Assembly (NCBI GenBank): GCA_010015675.1
Contig: ML977026.1
Coordinates: 175,940-239,939, forward strand
Direction of reading: 5' to 3'
DNA length: 64,000 nt
DNA from: Byssothecium circinans
Lineage: Eukaryota > Ascomycota > Dothideomycetes > Pleosporales > Massarinaceae
This document shows positions 57,922 through 64,000 of this stretch, piece after piece (the stretch's first letter is position 1; each line of letters opens with the position of its first letter). The position numbers and the translations under genes are program-made. A model generated the notes under the pieces. The model had not been told where the DNA came from. It did no database searches and saw only the letters and a list, made by a program, of their open reading frames with translations.

Positions 57922-58744
57922 CTTTGGATTTTGCTGCTGGTCGTCTGGAAATGGGGAGCTAGGGAAGGGGCTCGTGTCGTTTAGTGGTCACAGTGTCGTT
58001 GCGTTCAAGTATTTTGTTCGGTAGCGGAATTATTAGGTCTCTCTTTTTGGGGAGAGAAGAAGCAGTGGTAGAGGCCTGGGATACAGGAACAGCATGCGAA
58101 TATGAGGAAACATAATTCTTCTTTTACGCACATGACGTTTATCGGTGTAATGGTGACGAAGTCGAAGGACGGGATGTGGCTTGGGCTGTTGGGGTTCTGC
58201 ATGGTGGTTGTTTGGTTTTTGATGGGAGTGGTTGCTGTAGTTCAACAAAGCTCTTGCTGTAATTGTGTGTTTACTAACGGTTTGGAGTTGAAATCGCCCT
58301 TTCCCTTCTCGTCCATGTCGATGAGGTGGCGCTACTTCAACGTTAAAGCCACAGTGGCTCGTGCAGAAAGTGGCGGAAGCTACATCCCTGACCTGCCGCC
58401 TCTCGACCAATCAGCCGAAAAAGCTTCGCCGGAGAAGAGTGAGAACACCTGTCCAAGCTTCCCCAGATGCACCTCCAGGCGCCATCGTTCCTCCATGATC
58501 AATGCATGAGCTCCCTATTGAGATTTTCTATCTCGTGCTAGACCCAGGGCTGCAAGAATTGGAACATCTCCGCGCCTAGGCAGGCAAGGGCGCAGAGAGT
58601 AACAGCACGTGAATGTCCTGCGGCAAAGCACGGTAAACCCGCACGCGTCGCAGCAGCACTCTCCCTCGTCTCGTCTACTGTGCCACCGCCGAACATTCCA
58701 CCGCCGCCGTATAATAAAGGCCGCCCTCGCCGTCCGACGCAGAC
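57922..58744. promoter_or_regulatory. Divergent upstream region, metallo-hydrolase / MNS1
   Basis: 823 bp between divergent start codons. Frames here are short and lack family features. The last 100 bases, rich in C and A, look like a 5' leader of MNS1. Confidence 0.4.
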
Positions 58745-60936
<2,192 letters not shown>

Positions 60937-63900
60937 AGGTAAAGTGCATTGGCGTAGTGCAGTCGTTTTCTTTTTTTTTTCAATGGGTGTATGGTACGGT
61001 ATGATTCCCCTTGTATAGTTAGGTATTAGGCGTGTAAGAGAGAGCTGGGGGTGGGCGAGGTGAAGAATGTGAAGTGTGAAGATGAGGGGGCTTGAATGCA
61101 TTTGTGGCGCGTGCTGATTTCAGAACACTGTTAACTGGTTTTTTGTGACTGTGGGTTGTGATTGTAGAGGTAAAAGTGGTTGTGGTGACGCGCATTGTTG
61201 GGCTTTTGGTGTGATGCGGCGAGGGTAAAGTGAACGTGAAAGTGATTCTATGTATTCTGCCTTAGCACAAAGGAGTCAAAACTACGCAAGGCGAAGCGTG
61301 TGGACGCCCATCGCGCTCAAGACAAGCCTGGTCTCAGTCACTCATTCCGAAGGTTGGCGGCGTTGTTTTCCTTGTGAGAAGGATGGTGAAAGCAGTGGAT
61401 AGGACAGGGCTAAGGCGAGGGGGTTTGGAGGTCGTATAGTATGGTATTAAGGGCAGGGGAAATCCGAGTCGGTTGAGCGATTGGGGGGTGTGTGTGTGTA
61501 GGAGATGTATGCGTGCGTGGTGTTCTGATCGTGTGCCTGGTGGAGGCGCAGACGTGATCTTGTTGGATGGGAAGACTGGGTGCGTGCTGTGGATTGTTCT
61601 ACATGCAGTGGTCTAGTAGGGGTGCGGAAATAAAAGCATGGAAGAAGGATGGTAGCTGCAGTCTTTCACTACGGTAGTCGACGTACGGAGTGCATGTAGC
61701 TGGTAGGATATCTGCGGTAATAATACCGTATGCCTACATGTTGTGGTCACAGAACCTCTCGCGACTCAGAGAAGACTCTCTGCGAAATAACGCTGGGATG
61801 GTAGTGAACTTTGGAAGCGCCCCGCTGAAGGTGCGACTTGAAGAACTCGGATGTAGGGCCACGAGGGCCAGGTTTGTAGCAGTCACCACTAATATGTTGC
61901 TTCGCGGTGAAGGAGTTCTCTCGGGCGGTAGTTTAGGCACGTGCTCGGTGAAGGTCGCACACTGCGTTGTTCAACATTTCTCTACCATAGAGAATATTAT
62001 TGCACTATATATATTTAATTCGGTGCCTACATTATTGCAACGAAAGGACTGAGCACTACAGGAGCGTCTGGTCTAACAGCCAGGCGCAACGGGAATTATC
62101 TTTGATACTATTTGACTGGTTCACCCCGCAGATCCCCTACTATGTACGGCGCCTGGGTGCAAAACGAAAAACCGTTGCCTATTTTTTGCACGGTTCGATT
62201 TGTAGCTGTGGCGTGAGTTATCTTTATTTTTGCAGCGGGTTTGTGGTGAGTGAAGGTGGTAGATGAGTCATGTGACCGCGTAATCCACGGTCTTGGCGTG
62301 CCCTCAGTTGAGGGTTCAGGACACCGATGATGATGTAAGTATAGCGCGGAATAAGCTAGCAGCTATACTCAGGCAAACTTTTTCAAGGGGTTTTAACGCC
62401 TGATCTTCTACCTGATCTTCAAGCTTCAATTGGACGCGAGTTTTGGCGTCTTGTTTCTTAAGACCAACCTTTCCGCGAGAGAAGTAGTCCTCACGTCTTC
62501 TGAATTTGTACACATGAATTTCTGGTCCTTGGCTTTGCAGTCTTCAACTTCTAGCTTAGCATAAAGACGGCTTTACTGAATCCCCCGTTTGAAGCGCAGC
62601 TTAGCGCTATGTGATTAGATTCGCATCCGGGTAGGGAATGACTGTACTCGCTTCCTCCAATTTTCTGCGCATGGTTTTATAAATGAAGACAGGAAGCGTC
62701 GCAAGTGCAAGCTAACCTATCCCCTTGGTACCGAAACTTGACCTCCCTCTAAGGAAGGCCATCTACGCATCTACACCACAAGTGAATGTTTGTCGGCGCT
62801 TATGAAACATGGTACGAGAAGTCCTTGCTACCTCAGATAGCTTCTAAGAAACAGAACGCTCCAGGAGTTGCTATCAGCTACCGATGTTTGTGGTTTACAA
62901 TGGCTTCACCCAATGCGAGGGCATTATGTTGGAAGACGTGAACGGCTTCAATTGCTCCCTGGAAACATAACCCTACTTTCTACTTATGAGAATAGCTAGT
63001 TGATATGTTCGAATTGTGTTACTAAATTGGCTGCTCATTTGATCAACGTGATGTGCGAGGTATACCTCCCAGTGCGATGCATCAGAGCTTCTTGTGTAAG
63101 AGTTATTAATACAAGTCTAAAGTGACTGGCGTAGGGACCTTGTAAAAGTGCGCCTGTAGTTCTTTGTTACATGGAAAAAGGTTGATTACTGCTCTTTGTA
63201 AAGCTATCAGCGTGGTTTGGGTTGAGGATGTAGCAATGTAATAGACGAGAAAAAGTGACTGCGGGAAGACGCTACGATGTGTCGAAGTCTCTCTACATGC
63301 AAACACATTGGAACAGGTAATCAGGGTAGGTTTTGGGTTAATACGTGTTAGAGAAGGGTCATCATGACGAAAGGTGGGGTGCACTATCTTTCTGTGTCAG
63401 TCGCGTTGGCATTCACGTGCACTTACCTTATTGTGACGAATCTACATGCCGTAGAATAAATTCCAGTATAATTCTTTAATTGGCAGCCAGAAATATCGTA
63501 GCGAAAGGACTCTTCTCCTGGAGGGGATGTCTGGTGTAGTGGGCTGGCCCCTACATCAGGCATCACGTGAACTATTTACGATTTTAATTGGCTTGCCACC
63601 CCCAAGAACCCTGACTCGGTTAGGACTCTTCGGACCTGGGGGAATCTCGTTGCTTTTTTGCGTTGGTTCGAAACTCACGGTGATCTCCCTTTCTCAAGGC
63701 AATTATTCTTTTTTTGCGGCGCTCTTGACGCCACTCATTCACTATGGGTCCTTGCCCGGATCACAGCCACGGGGACAAACGAGTGTGCTTACTAACCGTT
63801 GCCCCACTATTTCTACCTCCACGCTATTTATGTTTCTAGATATCCCTCGGACACACTCCACATACTCCCTCAACGCGACCAGCTCTTCAATCTTTGCAAT

Positions 63901-64000
63901 GGCACCAGACACTGCGGATTCCACCACCACTCGCAGACTCTTGCAGCTCGCATTCGGGAAGCACCCTCACCCCCGAGTTGCTCTGTCCTACAGAAATTTA
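60937..64000. other. Gene-poor right end
   Basis: 3 kb with no gene I can support. Short frames at 61690-62052 and 62316-62513 lack family features. The sequence is of mixed composition, neither strongly AT-rich nor repeated, with a short TG run near 61,490. Confidence 0.4.
63742..63985 (-). CDS. Possible partial gene at the right edge
   Basis: On the minus strand a frame from about 63985 to 63742 reads FPNASCKSLRVVVESAVSGA followed by IAKIEELVALREYVECVRG and NINSVEVEIVGQ, which has a plausible helical coding character, then a donor-like GTTAGT. On the opposite strand an ATG at 63899 opens a frame to the window end (MAPDTADSTTTRRLLQLAFG). Only one can be real, and neither is recognisable. 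Weakly supported. Confidence 0.2.

Noticed and set aside
61690..62052. 120-codon plus-strand frame in the right-hand spacer
   Set aside because: No motif, no splice context and no coding-like composition; not supportable as a gene.

Overview
The window is nuclear DNA of a filamentous ascomycete (Pezizomycotina). Signs of this are protein genes with many short (about 45-70 bp) GT-AG introns, typical fungal gene families (DUF1688/URC4, a fungal ankyrin-SPRY membrane protein, an OTT_1508-like deaminase, a small mannosidase-side gene set) and AT-rich blocks that look mutated by repeat-induced point mutation (RIP). Several protein families resemble Dothideomycete versions, but that placement is inference.

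Layout. 0.7-12.3 kb is a compact core block: the vacuolar K-Cl cotransporter VHC1, the WD40 ribosome-biogenesis factor MAK11, and the NuA4 subunit EAF1/VID21. 12.3-21.5 kb is an accessory, AT-rich island. It holds two gasdermin-like remnants, a small helical-domain protein, a subtilisin-like protease broken by in-frame stops, and a decayed membrane protein. 21.9-25.7 kb returns to core-like genes: a small membrane protein, ERD1 and an F-box protein. 25.7-42 kb is a second accessory stretch with decayed repeats, a tRNA-like relic, a deaminase gene with one stop codon, a 142-bp tandem repeat and a 7-kb ankyrin-SPRY membrane protein with several frame breaks. PEX10 sits inside it. 42-61 kb is dense core sequence: a BTB-like protein, URC4, SVP26, BUD23, IDH1, a 3-hydroxyisobutyrate dehydrogenase-like enzyme, a DUF7918-like protein, an 88-aa membrane protein, RPL38, a metallo-beta-lactamase-fold hydrolase and the ER mannosidase MNS1. 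61-64 kb has no gene I can support.

How it fits together. The core genes have unrelated housekeeping roles (ribosome biogenesis, chromatin, TCA cycle, ER/Golgi function, peroxisomes). Many sit head-to-head over short shared upstream regions. The most interesting part is 13.8-19.3 kb. A gasdermin-like gene next to a subtilisin-like protease resembles the gasdermin/protease pairs that control regulated cell death and allorecognition in other fungi. Here both partners look inactivated, with C-to-T type nonsense codons that fit RIP. The same kind of single stop codon recurs in other accessory genes and is absent from the core genes.
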